Below the pieces are notes generated by a model. It saw nothing but the letters and a program-made list of their open reading frames with translations. It was not told where the DNA came from and did not search any database. Positions 9,815 through 21,187 of a DNA stretch of 64,000 bases are shown here, piece after piece (the first letter of the stretch is position 1; each line of letters starts with the position of its first letter). Both the position numbers and the translations under genes were made by a program. The stretch is taken from assembly GCA_026075535.2 (NCBI GenBank), contig AP026538.1, positions 18,794,337 through 18,858,336 on the forward strand, written 5' to 3'. The stretch comes from Tricholoma matsutake. Lineage: Eukaryota; Basidiomycota; Agaricomycetes; Agaricales; Tricholomataceae.

Positions 9815-11008
9815 GCGGTGATAGGTCGTCTTCTCGGCTCAAGGACCGATTCAACACTTTAGCATCATTCTAATCACATTGGCTAACTCCTACGACGTCC
9901 CAGACACAGCGCGACACACTCTATCAATCGCGATATCATATCAACCACATCGAAACATCACCAGTGACATCGATAGTATCAAAAGACCACATCGCACAAC
10001 CTTAGGACTACCCCGAAAGTCCCTAAGATTCCCCTACATGACCACCAAACATCCCCGACCAACTTCGAACAAGCCACAACCGCAATCGACCATCATCGAC
10101 CATCGTCAAGTGTCATCGATTGATATCGAGAAACTACGAGCGACATCGGGCGCCGCCTTCATTATCTAAATGGTGGAAGACCATGCACTAGGACATATTC
10201 CAACTCATGCTCAAACCTGCTGATCATAGGTCAGCCTCGTTCCAAGTCCCTATCGTGCACAGAACCCGCTGGATGCATTATTGCGAGACTTAGCGCAGTT
10301 TATACACAAAGGACAGTCTCTTTTAGTTCTTTCCTTTTATTACTCTTTCATCATATGATATATATATCTTTCTTGTTCGGATTCCAGTCTCCTTTATGGC
10401 CTTGTGTCTTAACTCATATCTTTTGCCTCATGTTCTACACGTGTTTCTCATTCCATTTTAGGAAGTTTCTTTAAAACATATAAAACTCTGTAGTATCTAC
10501 TTGGAAATAACAAGAAATCGTCTTCACATATCGTCTCGTATACAGTTCTAAGCATCCAATCAGCTTTCTAAAACAATCTAAGTCTCTGCGGGTTTTCTCG
10601 ATCAATGAGAAACCTCTGCAATCATCGCATCCTCAATCCTTTCTCGATCCTCTCGTCATTAGTTCTAGCAACCCTTCCAACACTTCATAGCAGTCTGCCT
10701 CACCCTTCGTATACCATCGACCTATCAAAAGGTCCCCATAATTCACATATCGACCATCGACGATAAAACTCATTCACCGTCGATCTCGTTGATTGCCCTC
10801 GATATTGATCGATACTCAATCAGACCACGACAAATGCCTTCGTCTCGCATAACACTACCTTCACAACTAGTGTTAACTAGTAATCTTATCAGAGGTTTGA
10901 CCACGAACTTTCGGAACATCTCACAACCCTCCTCTGACTCGTCACAAACATCATCGATTGCCTCATCAGCAGTTCTGGTGGTTTTCCCGGGTTGAGCATC
11001 ATCATTTT
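9815..11008 (+). repeat. Candidate 5' LTR/leader of gypsy element
   Basis: A composition change begins at about 9815: CATCGA and TCGA words become frequent and stay so through 14040, unlike the flanks. A reasonable LTR would start near 10171 (TGGTGGAAGACC) and end before 11009, where TGGAGCCCACCGTGAG looks like a primer-binding site. The 3' LTR is not in the window because the element is truncated, so the limits are unproven. Confidence 0.4.
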
Positions 11009-11026
11009 TGGAGCCCACCGTGAGGG
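11009..11026 (+). promoter_or_regulatory. Putative tRNA primer-binding site
   Basis: TGGAGCCCACCGTGAG starts with the TGG expected for pairing to a tRNA CCA end and resembles the site after the 5' LTR in many gypsy elements. It lies about 75 nt before the gag reading frame. Confidence 0.4.
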
Positions 11027-11084
11027 TGTTTGAATCATTTCATCGTCGGACCAACCTCGACTTCCTTGGCTTAGGTCAACATAA

Positions 11085-12425
11085 GTGAGAACCCTTCGGA
11101 TTGATACTCGCCACACCTTCGAATCTCTCGAACAATCGGGAGATATTCTAATTCCAGTTTCTGAGGCAGAATCTACTCATCGTAGACTATTTCCTTCACC
11201 TATATCATCGCCTTCCACATCATCATCTACTTCTTTGTCATCATCATCGACCTCTTCATTTATCCTTCCAACAACTTCGACACCTCTACCATCTATTACA
11301 CAAGTCTTAACCCCTACCCCTAGAGTCATCGCATTCATGACTACCCAAACCACGATGCCAGCTCATGGGCACTCGACCGCTCCGAAATTCGACCTGACTC
11401 AGCCTTGAGAGCTTCGACGATACTTCGAAGAGCTTGAACTATTATTCCCAACCTGCGGCGTTACTGAATCGAATCTCATGAAGAAACACACTTGTTGCTA
11501 CCTCAACATCGACTCGTCAGAACTCTGGGAATCGCTTCCAGAGTATCAACCCGGCACATCATTCAACGAATTTAGAACAGCAGTACACAAACTCTATCCC
11601 GGCTCAGAAGATGATCGCAAGTGGAGCATATCGGACATGGACAAATTGGTGGGAGAGCAGCTACGCATTGGGATATTCGACGCAAGCGATCTAGGAATGT
11701 ATTATTGCGCATTCTACAACATTACTCACTTTTTGCGAGCAAAGAATAGGATCTTGGAAGCCGAGCAAAGCAGAGCTTATGTTCGAGGATTCCAACCCGG
11801 CTTATGGACTCGAATTGCTTGACGACTCAAACTCAAATTCCCCAACCATTATCCCGACGACGATCCGTATCCACTCAACGACATTCACGACACGGCAAAA
11901 TTCATTCTAGCAGGCTCCAACACATCAAACTCAGTAATCCACCAATCGACCTCTTCATCGCACTCGACATCGAACATCGGAAATATGGGCACCTCGTCAC
12001 CTGGAACTATTACAATCAAAACCAAAGATCTAAACGCGATGTTCAAACAATTTGCTAGCACCATTGCTATGCATATCGCAGGTACTAAAAATCCTCGCAC
12101 TAATTTGGCAGACAGACAGGCACATATCGATGCACTCCTTTGCATATTTTGTGGTTTATCTGGACATTTTATCCCTGACTGTATGGTTTGTGAGTTGTAC
12201 CTGAACAAAGGGAAGTGTAAGCGAAACGCGGAAGGAAAGATCGTACTTCCTAATGGACAATTCACCCCTCGAAGTATCCCTGGCAGGTTTATCAAGGAAC
12301 ACATCGATGAATGGTGGAAACGCAACCCAGATGCAACCCCAGCAGCAACACTTTTATTCAGCATTGCACCATCGGCACCTTCGATTCGACTAGTTCAACC
12401 TCGGCTGCGATCACTTCGATAACAG
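11085..12425 (+). pseudogene. Ty3/gypsy Gag-like protein
   Basis: A Ser/Thr/Pro-rich N-terminus (11085-11408) is followed after a TGA by the conserved capsid-type segment (YFEELELLF, KLYPGSEDDRKWS, MDKLVGEQLRIG, AYVRGFQPGLW), a further TGA at about 11820, and a Cys-rich region (CIFCGLSGHFIPDC, a CxxCxxxxHxxxxC zinc knuckle, about 12139-12182) with a conserved tail (GRFIKEHIDEWW). The Gag packages element RNA. Stops in an otherwise well preserved protein are TGA at likely Arg (CGA) positions. Composition is strongly TCGA-biased. Confidence 0.7.
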
Positions 12426-13440
12426 AGTCCGACGCTGTTTCTATATCGGGATTGGAGACAAAAGGCATTTATCATAACTCGACGTTGACAGCTGACTCCG
12501 AAGATAGAATAGCGGCTCTCGAGCGCGAAATATTCGCGCTTCGAAGTGGTCGACCATTTTCGCGTCCAAACAAAGAGGTTCGAAATTCGGTTCCAGCCAC
12601 GACAACGCCCGTCCCTGCATCGTCAACGTCTACTGGTACAGTCCCACCACCCTCAACATCTTCATCGACAATGGTCAACCCTTCAACTTCAACTACCGCT
12701 CCAACATCGACATCGACCACTTTGCCATCGACCACCATACCCCCAATGCAAACCTCGGTACACCCATACACGTCGGTCAGGGAGAACGCCTATTTGCCAC
12801 CACATGAACAGAACTTCGCTGGCACATCAAAGGGTAAGGAAAAAGACGGACCATCGTATGCGACACAGGCACCAGTACAGAACGAGAAAATCGCGCATGA
12901 TATATTTGCGTGCTCAATGAAGATGCCGATCATCACGCTGACATCCGAAGAACTACTCTCGCTTTCACCAGAGGTTCAAACAAAATGGAGAGAACAGGTC
13001 ACACCAAAACAAGTCCCACAATCCGGAAACAATGCAATGAACATGTTTAGTCCCGACGCGATCATTGTGCCTGACACGTATGAGACTTATATTAGCAGTC
13101 TCCGACCTGGTGAAATCCCTCAGCCTTTCGTTGTCGCTAAAGAAACTTCATTGATTAGATCAGTTATTATGGACATCCATGGTAACAACCAGGTAGAAAG
13201 TGTCGTCGATCCCGGTTCCTCAATCATATCGATGGCCGAAGATGTTTGCCATGAACTCGGTCTAGCATATGACTCCTCGATTAGGCTTCCGATGCAGTCT
13301 GCTAACGGGACTGTGGACAAAACACTCGGTTTAGCACGCAACGTACCCTGCGATCTCGGTGGAATCACCCTATACATGCAGATACATATTATTCAGGACC
13401 CAGCATACGATATTCTACTCGGATGACCTTTCGACGTCTT
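12311..13440 (+). pseudogene. Gypsy linker and aspartic protease domain
   Basis: A Thr/Ser/Pro-rich linker (12570-12760) precedes the retropepsin-like domain. VVDPGSSI (about 13200-13225) holds the catalytic Asp, and the flap/terminal ILLG appears at 13410-13423. The stop at 13424 replaces the Arg usual in the ILLGRPF motif (TGA for CGA), and the frame continues as PFDVLTESVIRN. The protease would mature the Gag-Pol polyprotein. Confidence 0.7.
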
Positions 13441-13517
13441 GACAGAAAGCGTCATTAGGAACTATCGGAACGAAGCGCAAACCATCACGATATGCAATCC
13501 TAACTCAACTCGGACCG

Positions 13518-14045
13518 CTACAATTCCCTCGATACCTCGATCGCACCATCGTCGAAAAGTAGTTCAAGAGGATTTTCAGCGTTAGAGAATGAAATTTCGG
13601 AACAGTGCGCTTTCATCATCTCGTTCAACTCTTCTAACTCCTCTATAATTATTGAGCGCACTGCAAATATCCCCAAAATCGACTCCTCTGAAGAATTATC
13701 TGTAATGCTTTCCGACTTATATTTATCTGCATGCGACGAGTTCCATGTTCCTCGAAACGCCTCGATGGTGTTTATACCTATGCGACCTTCTTCATTGTCA
13801 GTTTCCCCTTCCTCAGTTATTTCGGACAATCCACAGTCTAGTTATTTATCGACGAAGAAAAAGTATAAACCAGTCGCACAGAAGGTCCGCCCAATTGTGG
13901 CTGGACTACCCGATCATTTTAGAATTATTCGACACATCGAGGGTGATCCCCTCCAAGACATGCCTCCACTAAATCCCCATCCTCCAATATTCAAACCAAC
14001 TCCTTGATTTGAAACTCAGCTCAAAAAACTGGTTACAATGATGGA
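13518..14045 (+). pseudogene. N-terminal pol segment, truncated
   Basis: The frame at 13705-14007 contains KKYKPVAQKVRPIVAGLPDHFRI-type sequence leading towards reverse transcriptase, as in related elements. It breaks off at about 14040, where AT-rich unrelated sequence begins. RT, RNase H and integrase of this element are absent, so it is a 5' remnant. Confidence 0.55.
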
Positions 14046-14430
14046 TAACATCACTATAAAATTTTGACTCCCCCAGTTAGTAAAGTCAGTAATTTTTGTA
14101 ATGGTTGCTAAAAATTACTGACTGTGGGGAAAACAGACATGGAAAAATGGTCACACTGAATTTTTCGCTTGGGGGTAAGGGCCAATTCTGGCAGGTATGA
14201 GTCCTTACATTTTATGATCTATAATCAAATAATGCTAAATACCTGACAATATTTGGTAATAAAAAAACCCAATAGTATGCAAAGAAATATTAAATATTAA
14301 ATCAGCTCATGAAGCTGATCAGAATGATATATAAAACATAAAATACAGGATATAAACTTCATATTTAGCCCTAATAAATAATACCAAGTAGTGGAAACCA
14401 TTATGTTAATGATGCATCAATGATATTCTG
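14046..14430. other. AT-rich junction, one short inverted repeat, no gene
   Basis: 14080-14130 contains TCAGTAATTTTTG and AAAAATTACTGA arms (GTCAGTAATTTTT...), a small inverted repeat right after the truncation point. Otherwise I see nothing. Confidence 0.4.
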
Positions 14431-16380
14431 TTCTATTACAAGTTAAACATTAAGGAAGATATAGCTTATGTTCATTGATAACACATAATAACAAATATAT
14501 AATAATATCTCTTGATTCTGTTCCAGCAATGTGGATTTTTGTTGGACTTCCAACCATTTTCCACCAAGGTCACCTAGTAATTATTGGCATAGCATTAGTA
14601 TTTTAGATATAGTTTCCATTCCTATGATACCTCCACTACTCTGTTCTCCACTGGTTTCTGACCTAACTCTGCTCTTTAGTATTTAACCTATTTACTTCTG
14701 TTTGTATTCTTCAGTTCATAAAGCAACCAAGTTTACCCATCTCAATCTCTAGTCTCCTCTCCTGTCTCATACTTCCTCTCGAACTCTGACATTCTTACAT
14801 TTACCTTTGTCTTGAAATTAGACATGGACAAGGTGAAGGGCACAATTTCTTATAAGTTGAAGCCAAGTCCTCTCTGATACACCATCGAATATGAGTCTGA
14901 CAGATTTCCACCCTCAAGTTCAGCACTTAACAATGATGGTCTAATAGTATACAACATTGTTTATAAAAGAACTGACTGAAATAATAAATTGAAACCATAC
15001 AAACAAGGCCAAATAATTCCAAATGAGATTTCAATAATGGGCCAACAATATATCTTTTTATTTCAAGTTAAATAAAACAAATGGGACAAGAATTGAGTGA
15101 GATACAGCATTTTTGATGATTTAATAACAAATATAAACAACCTTTGTTAGCACACCTAAATCAGATAATGTACAAACAGTATATTTTATTTGCAGGTTAA
15201 ATCAGTTGGATTAAAGAAGAACTAACTGAGATACCACAAACAATGCCAAACAATACCAAATATGATCTCAATGAATGGGCCAATAATGTATCTTCTTATT
15301 CCAAGTTAAATAAAACAAATTGGCCAAGAATTGACCAAGATACAGCATTTTGATAATTTAACAAATAAAGATAAACAATTTTGTCATTATAAAATGCCCA
15401 AGCTACATACCCTTCTACAAGTTAAACTCAATTGAATTAGAACTGGCTCTGATATAGTCTTTTTGATCTGCTTGATATATTAACAAATAATAGCAAACAT
15501 CTGTAAATATCCTTTAAGGATAGACCAACAGTATCTTTTTATTTTCAAGTTAAATCATCCAAAATGGATGAAAACTAAAAGAGATACTATATAGGCATGA
15601 CAACAATGTCAAGCAATACCAAAGACTCTTCTGATGATTGGCCAATGATGGGCCAATAGTGTATCTTCTTATTCCAAGTTAAATCAGCCAAGAAATGGGC
15701 AAGATACAGTATTTTGATGATTTAACAATTAAAGATAAACAACCTTTGTCAGTGTAAAGTACCAAGCTACACCCTTCTACAAGTTAAATAAACTCAATTG
15801 AGTTAGAACCAGCTCTGACATCATCTTTTTGATTTTTTGATATATGAACAAATAATGCCAAATCTCTGTAAGTATCTTTTAATAATAGACCAACAGTATA
15901 CTTTTTACTTTGCAAGTTAAATCATCCAAAATGGATGAAAACTGAAAGAGATACTATATTTAGCCATGACAACAATGTCAAACAATGCCAAATACCCTCC
16001 CAATGATTGGCCAATCATGTATCTTCTCATTCCAAGTTAAATAAAAGAAATCAGCCAAGAATTGAGCAAGATACAGTATTTTGATGATCTAACAAACAAA
16101 TATAAACAACCTTTATCAGCACAGGGTAAAGTGTCCAAGGTTACATACCCTTCCACAAGTTAAATAAACTCAATTGAGTAAACACTGGCTCTGATATAGT
16201 TATGTTCATCGTTTTGATCTATAAACAAACAATCCCAAATACTTGTAAATATTTCCCAATGATAGACCAACAGCAAGTTAAATCGTGCAAATTGGATGAA
16301 AACTGAAGGAGATGCTATATTTAGCCATGACAACAATACCAAACAATGCCAAGTACTCTCCCGATGACTGGCCAATGATG
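14430..16380 (+). repeat. Satellite of CAAGTTAAA monomers with ~365-bp higher-order unit
   Basis: The word CAAGTTAAA recurs at about 15063, 15304, 15418, 15546, 15676, 15779, 15916, 16032, 16157 and 16271, at 103-137 nt spacing. Longer similarity is seen every third monomer: GGCCAAT...TGTATCTTCTTATTCC recurs near 15284, 15650, 16012 and (partly) 16372, a period of about 362-366 nt. This is a trimeric higher-order repeat of at least three full units, more diverged before 15030. It is AT-rich and non-coding. Confidence 0.7.
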
Positions 16381-16411
16381 TACTTTCCCATCTTTGTGTG
16401 CCGTATCTGGG

Positions 16412-16976
16412 CTCTTATGTTGGCTTGGCATCAAAAAACTCGGGATAGACAGCCTGCACATCTACATAGACAATTTCTTCAGTTGGGATTACATTGACAA
16501 CCTCATTTGATACCACAGAAAACTGTGTCCTCGCTGTCAAGTTCAGCTGCTGTTGCTTTGGGAGGCAATTGCCTGTCCTTTGGAAGATCACAAGCAAGAA
16601 CATGGAGAAGCCATTAAGATAATCGAGTTCTGGGTGAACATTAATGCTGGGAGTATCTCCTTGTCACTGACCTCCATCTCTGATGTCATCTCTAATCACA
16701 CAAAGCGATAAGATACGGTGTGGTATTTCAGTAACTAGAGCTAGCGATATACAGATGATGGTTCGAGGTCAAGAGAGATAGGATAGTAACGAGAGCAAGA
16801 AGTCCTGATGTAAGCATGTAAATAAGTCATAACAAATATAGTAGGCTTACACCTTGGGGGCGTCCAGCTTTAACTGAGATGTACCACAAAATCAGTACAA
16901 AATCCTGGTCTCACTGCACCATACCCATTAATGCTGGTGTGATTGCCAATCTTGGCTGGTTGAAGTCAATCATTTG
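16412..16976 (+). pseudogene. Reverse transcriptase segment of a tyrosine-recombinase retroelement
   Basis: Frame-shifted but readable RT thumb-region motifs: YIDNFFSWDYID, CQVQLLLLWEAIACP, EDHKQEHGEAIKIIEFWV and INAGSISLSLTSI (16412-16690), later ALTEMYHKISTKSWS and NLGWLKSII (16875-16970). The order and spacing match the RT-RNase H protein that precedes a tyrosine recombinase in DIRS-type agaricomycete elements. The N-terminal RT half is missing here. A related N-terminal piece lies inverted at 19674-20219. Confidence 0.6.
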
Positions 16977-17301
16977 TAGGGAACTGCATGGGTTTTACCC
17001 ACAGGTTTCCCATGCTCTTATTTCCTAATTTATTCAAAGAGTTTTGCATGAAAAATCATGAAAAAAACATTTTCTGGAAGCTTTTTGTTGGCTGTTTGTG
17101 ATCAAACACATAAAATAATATTTGGGTGACATCTGTCATGTGACAAGGTTGAAAATAAATTATTTTGTCCCTTGTATCACAAGCATCCATTGAATAGCTA
17201 TCAGAAAATCATTTTTTCATGAGTTTTCATGCAAAACTCATTGAATAAATTAGGAAATAAAAGCGTGGGAAACCCGCGGGTAAAACCCATGCAGTTCCCT
17301 A
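16977..17301. mobile_element. hAT-type MITE with 8-bp target duplication
   Basis: 325 bp with long terminal inverted repeats (about 90 nt, starting TAGGGAACTGCATGGG) flanked on both sides by ATCATTTG (16969-16976 and 17302-17309). An 8-bp duplication with TAGGG ends is typical of hAT elements. It interrupts the retroelement frame between LKSII and the RNase H part. Removing it and one duplication restores the protein order. No coding capacity. Confidence 0.85.
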
Positions 17302-17832
17302 ATCATTTGTTCTGCAATTGGGGTACACTTTGTCAGTTCGGGACTTTGGTCAGATCATGAGGCTGACATGGTAATGTGGACCAACATGAGCTTGCATAAT
17401 GCACTTGCATTCATTTATGCCAATAGAGGATTTCTCTACCCAATCAATTCACACCCAGCAGGCACCAAAATTGACATCTTCTTTCTCAAACTGGTTGCGA
17501 TTGTGTCAGCAATTCATCATGCTGGATCTTTAGGCCGACCACCTCGCCGCCTTCTGATCTGGACTGATAGCCTAAATTCTGTGGCAGTATTGAACTCCCT
17601 CCATGCCACCAAAGCCTTGCACAATGCACCCTTGTTTGCCATTGCGAGCATTATCATTTGTACTGGAATGGATCTGCATGTCAGATTCATTGAAGGCAAA
17701 CTGAACACTTGTGCCAACATGCTGTCTCATCTGTTGGTAGATGAGTATCAGAGAAAGTACCCCTCCAACTGTGTCGAATGCTTTGCTCCCCCAAAGGAGT
17801 TATTGCTGATGCAATGGAGAGAGTGCTTTTGA
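17302..17832 (+). pseudogene. RNase H domain of the tyrosine-recombinase retroelement
   Basis: Reads ADMVMWTNMSLHNALAF, LVAIVSAIHH, WTDSLNSVAVLNSL, HVRFIEGKLNTCANMLSHLL and PPKELL. This is the RNase H domain with the usual VWTDASL replaced by MWTNMSL, so the first catalytic Asp is Asn here. The second (TDS) and the E in the helix (ELVAI-type LVAI) are partly altered. It would degrade the RNA strand during reverse transcription. Ends TGA at 17830-17832. Confidence 0.65.
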
Positions 17833-18770
17833 GCACTTTGGGGGGGCAGAGAACAAACAGCCAGATGCCTCGCCCCCCCATGGATTTTCCTGATTTGGAT
17901 GCTCACACACTTTATTTGCAGGTCAATGCTATCAAATGCTCAACATCAAAAAACTACACAACTGGTGCCCAGGACTACATTAACTTTTGTATTCTACACT
18001 CCCTGCCCTTGGATCCCACATGGACTACACTTTCATGCTACATTGTGTTCTCATCCCAATTCATCGCCTCTGCACCCAAATATTTGACGGGTGTGCAACA
18101 CTTCTTAAAAGACCTCTATCCTGAGTTCAACAACAATTGCTCCCATCCTCTCATGAAATCTACGATCTGAGGGTCCAAAAAAGTAAGGGCAGACCCCATA
18201 CTTCAGAAGCTTTCTCTGCACCTAGCTCATCTGCAGTCATTCATCAATGTTGCAGACTGTACAGGTTCTTTTGATGACTTGCTTATGGCTGTGCTGCTGT
18301 CGTGTGCCTTCTATGGCTGTCACTGCATGGGAGAGCTTGTACAGAAGAATGACCAGAGTCTGTTTGATTGGAGAAAAATCATCAAATGAGCATCAGTCTG
18401 TTTTGAGGACACACGAGCACAATATCATCTGCCCTACCACAAAAGTGACCCTTTCTATTGTGGAACCGATGTCATCTTGACTAAGCAGGATGTGGCTAAT
18501 CCTGTTGCCTTGCTATGGGAATATGTGTCTTGGCGTGACCGTCTACATGGTGCCAGGTCTGCATTGTTCCTTTGGGAAAATGGCTTGCATCCTTCTAGAT
18601 CTTGGTTTGACCTCAAGTTTTTCACCATCCTGGATTGTCGCTATGGTGGTCAATCTCCACGGACTGGTTACACCACTCTTCTTGCCTCACTGGGTCTGTC
18701 TGAATCTATCATGCAAGCTGTTGGCCGTTGGTCATCAGATGCCTGGAAAATTTATATTTTCTTAGCATGT
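17778..18770 (+). pseudogene. Tyrosine recombinase of DIRS-like retroelement
   Basis: Core-binding region at 17890-18170 (SKNYTTGAQDYINFC, SQFIASAPKYLTG) and catalytic region at 18250-18765. Family motifs are GELVQKND (after the position of the first catalytic Arg, here CHCMGEL where CHRSGEL-like is usual, a CGC to TGC change), QSPRTGYTT (HxxR box with His changed to Gln) and RWSSDAWKIYI with the Tyr nucleophile kept. There are several frameshifts and stops. The enzyme would integrate circular DNA copies. This copy is dead and cut at KIYI by the repeat at 18765. Confidence 0.65.
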
Positions 18771-18872
18771 CTGCTCCCTTGCCTATATATAAAAATTCGG
18801 AGTCAACCTAGGTGAACTCTGTTTTCTGCTAAATTATCTCAACTTGAGTATGCAGCAGAGGTCATTGTAGAG
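18765..18872 (+). repeat. Direct repeat copy 1 (TATA and CTCAACTTGAG)
   Basis: About 105 nt with TAGCATGTCTGCTCCC, CCTATATATAAAAATTC and CTCAACTTGAGTATGCAGCAG, repeated at 19408-19510. Position after the recombinase fits the split direct repeats of Ngaro/DIRS-type elements, but LTR fragments of another element are also possible. Confidence 0.55.
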
Positions 18873-19407
18873 GTGGGTTCCAAAGGTAAGGAGCACATTT
18901 GTAGGCCTCTGCACCAAAAATCCCTTTGATCATGCAACTAGCTCCACTATCTGCATCAAGTCTCTGGCCTCCTTTTTGCATGGTCTGGGTTTTGGTGCTA
19001 GGGGCTAACAGATGCCGAGACACAGACCATTTATATGCAACTAGGAGGTCCCTGTGTTGCTTTCCTTCTGCTCCCACCTCATCGACAAGCAACACAGGTA
19101 AGTGTCTGTGCTTTTTCACAGTTTCAGTCTCTCACACTTGCAGTAGTTGATTATCTAAGGCCCACCTTAGTGATATCATCTAGTCACATTGTGAGAGCTC
19201 CAACTGTTTCTTGAACAATCCTTTCAACTAGGTTCTCACTTTACCGGATTCACTGGTACTATTTTATAGCTATCACTATTGTGCCCAGTTGAATCTTAAC
19301 AAGTGAGTGGTGTCCCCACCATTGCCTATCTGATCTGATTTCTCACTCAGCCCATCCTCCACTCCCTTTTCTTTGGTACTTCTAGGAGTGTAACTTAGTT
19401 AGCTACA
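18873..19407. other. Sequence between the direct repeats, no gene
   Basis: Pyrimidine-rich with a possible GTAAGT...CACTTGCAG intron at 19099-19143, but no conserved reading frame is visible. Confidence 0.35.
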
Positions 19408-19510
19408 TTAGCATGTCTGCTCCCTCGCCCATATATAAAAATTCAGAGTCTGCCTAGAACCTCTGTTTTCTGCTAAACTATCTCAACTTGAGTATGCAGC
19501 AGAGGTTGGT
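19408..19510 (+). repeat. Direct repeat copy 2
   Basis: Second copy of the 18765 repeat, sharing the TATATATAAAAATTC box and the CTCAACTTGAGTATGCAGCAG end. The two copies are about 640 nt apart. Confidence 0.55.
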
Positions 19511-19673
19511 GGGATTGCCACGTCCCCACGAGAGATGTCAATATTTGGTGCACGTGACCACTTTAGGGTATGCTTTTTCTAGCACATCTACAATGAAAGT
19601 CTTGTATAACAACAAGGAGATGCCCAGTTGCCAAAGACCAGATGTGTTACAATGAACAGCTTACCCTCGATCT

Positions 19674-20219
19674 TCACCACTTGATGAAGCTGAAAAATGG
19701 GATGAGCTGGCAAATTAAGGAAGGCAGACACAACCTCAGATTTGAAAGTAACCAGACATTTTCCCAGGTTTGCAGCTCAAGCGTCATGAAGTGTCTGGCT
19801 GAAATCCTCATATTGTCATACTTGACTTTGGCTTCTGAATGAGGAATGTTATCATTAGTTCCAGAGCAAGAGTGGTCTGTGACAATGCATGGCTTCTCAT
19901 TTTGCCAGACCACAAACATTGGTGAGACCTTCATTCCAGGTAGAAGTTCAGGGTTTTCCAAAGATGTGGACCATTGCCCTGCAGCAATCTCCTGGTCATA
20001 AAAGGCTCGAATGGCTTCTGCATCGTCAGGGTTGCAGTCATAACTTGGGATGACTTCCTCAAGCTTGACTTTCCATTCACCTTCATCAAAAGACCAGAAA
20101 CCCTCATGCAGGCCATTCATGACCGATTTTACAAAGGGCTGGTTTGGGTGGTCGGTCAATAGCAATTCGAATTTGTCAATGTCAAAAGGCATCTCAACTT
20201 TGATTGTGTTGCCTAACAA
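19674..20219 (-). pseudogene. RT N-terminal domain of a DIRS-like element, inverted
   Basis: The 181-residue frame includes FELLLTDHPNQPFVKSVMNGLHEGFW, ENPELLPGMKVSPMFVVWQNEKPCIVTDHS in pieces. These match the N-terminal part of the RT found with tyrosine recombinases in agaricomycetes (LTDHPNPAFV..., LLPGM, RLVTDHS). It ends in unrelated sequence at about residue 140. It is opposite in strand to the RT/RNase H/recombinase piece at 16412-18770, so either a second element or an internal inversion is involved. Confidence 0.6.
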
Positions 20220-20255
20220 GTGAAGAGCCTCTTGGATCTTTGGGTCATCTAAGAG

Positions 20256-20345
20256 ATGTCAAGGTGTAGTGGTTTTAATGTAGCATAGTGAAGTAAGTAC
20301 AAATTTGATAATACAAGGTTGTGTGTTTGATTCCTGATAATGGCA
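20256..20345 (+). repeat. tRNA-like segment
   Basis: GGTGTAGTGGTTTTAATG (A-box-like) and GTTTGATTCC (B-box-like) about 55 nt apart, followed by TTCTCTAG. It cannot be folded into a convincing tRNA by eye. Probably a tRNA-derived repeat head. Confidence 0.4.
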
Positions 20346-20529
20346 TTCTCTAGTTTCACTAATAGGCAATTCAGAATATCAATAAACAAATAACAATGCA
20401 ACACAAATATTCTTTTCGTTCTGCGATCAAGCCGATTTTGACCAGATGCCAGCCACGGTTGCAACAAGAACTCATTGATTATTTGTGATTGTGATTTCAT
20501 TTCTGATCGGACTGCGGTAACAACCAGTC

Positions 20530-20936
20530 AGAACTGTGATAGAAGCATGACCCATCACAGTTCTAGCACACGAAATTCTAAGTTCACTCGATAGACAGTT
20601 TAATATGCTCGAAATTCTCTTGCTACGAGTTACAGAACGGCTCGTTTATATAGGTAGAAAATCGGGGAAGTCGGGCATTAAATATACGAAGTCCAGCTCG
20701 TCATCAAGTTGTAAGCAGAAAATGTAAGAGTACAGTAATCAAAAGGCAGGGCAAAGGGTAAGGAATTGGAAATAAAAGTGTATCGTCGAATGAGAAGAAG
20801 ATTAAGAATAGGAAGAAAAGTAGGTCGAAGAGTAACTAAGCAACGGGGTGAGAGTAACGGTGAATGGATCGGAAATCACGTAACGGGGATAACGCGTCTC
20901 TTACAAGAACCTATTTTAGAAAGTTCCGACACATGA
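20530..20936 (-). repeat. Putative solo LTR
   Basis: On the minus strand it starts TGTCGGAACTTTC (20936), has a TATATAAACGAG TATA box (about 20640-20655) and ends near GTTCTGACTGG, so the ends are roughly inverted (TGTCGGAAC/GTTCTGAC). The start, promoter position and CG content resemble gypsy LTRs of fungi. No second copy or target duplication was found. Confidence 0.4.
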
Positions 20937-21187
20937 TCGACCGATTTGCCACCCTTGGATCCTCTGGTCGTTGTTGATTCCGTTGCTGAGTCGTGGGAAC
21001 TTGTGGCACCGTTTTTCAACATCATGCACTTCAACTCGTCGTTTGCACCACCACTAATGATGATCGATGATCTTTCAAACCCTCAAGGTGAGTATGCCAT
21101 GTGTTATTTCTATCAACTATCTTTCTAGCTTCGAGCTGGACCACACCACACCACAACAACGGTGGTGAATGGGAACGGCTGCATCGT
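20937..21187. other. Boundary region 3' of small gene copy 1
   Basis: A short open frame (20946-21128) has no recognisable motif. The 3' UTR shared by copies 2 and 3 of the small gene family is missing here, so a breakpoint lies close to the stop codon at 21188. Confidence 0.35.
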
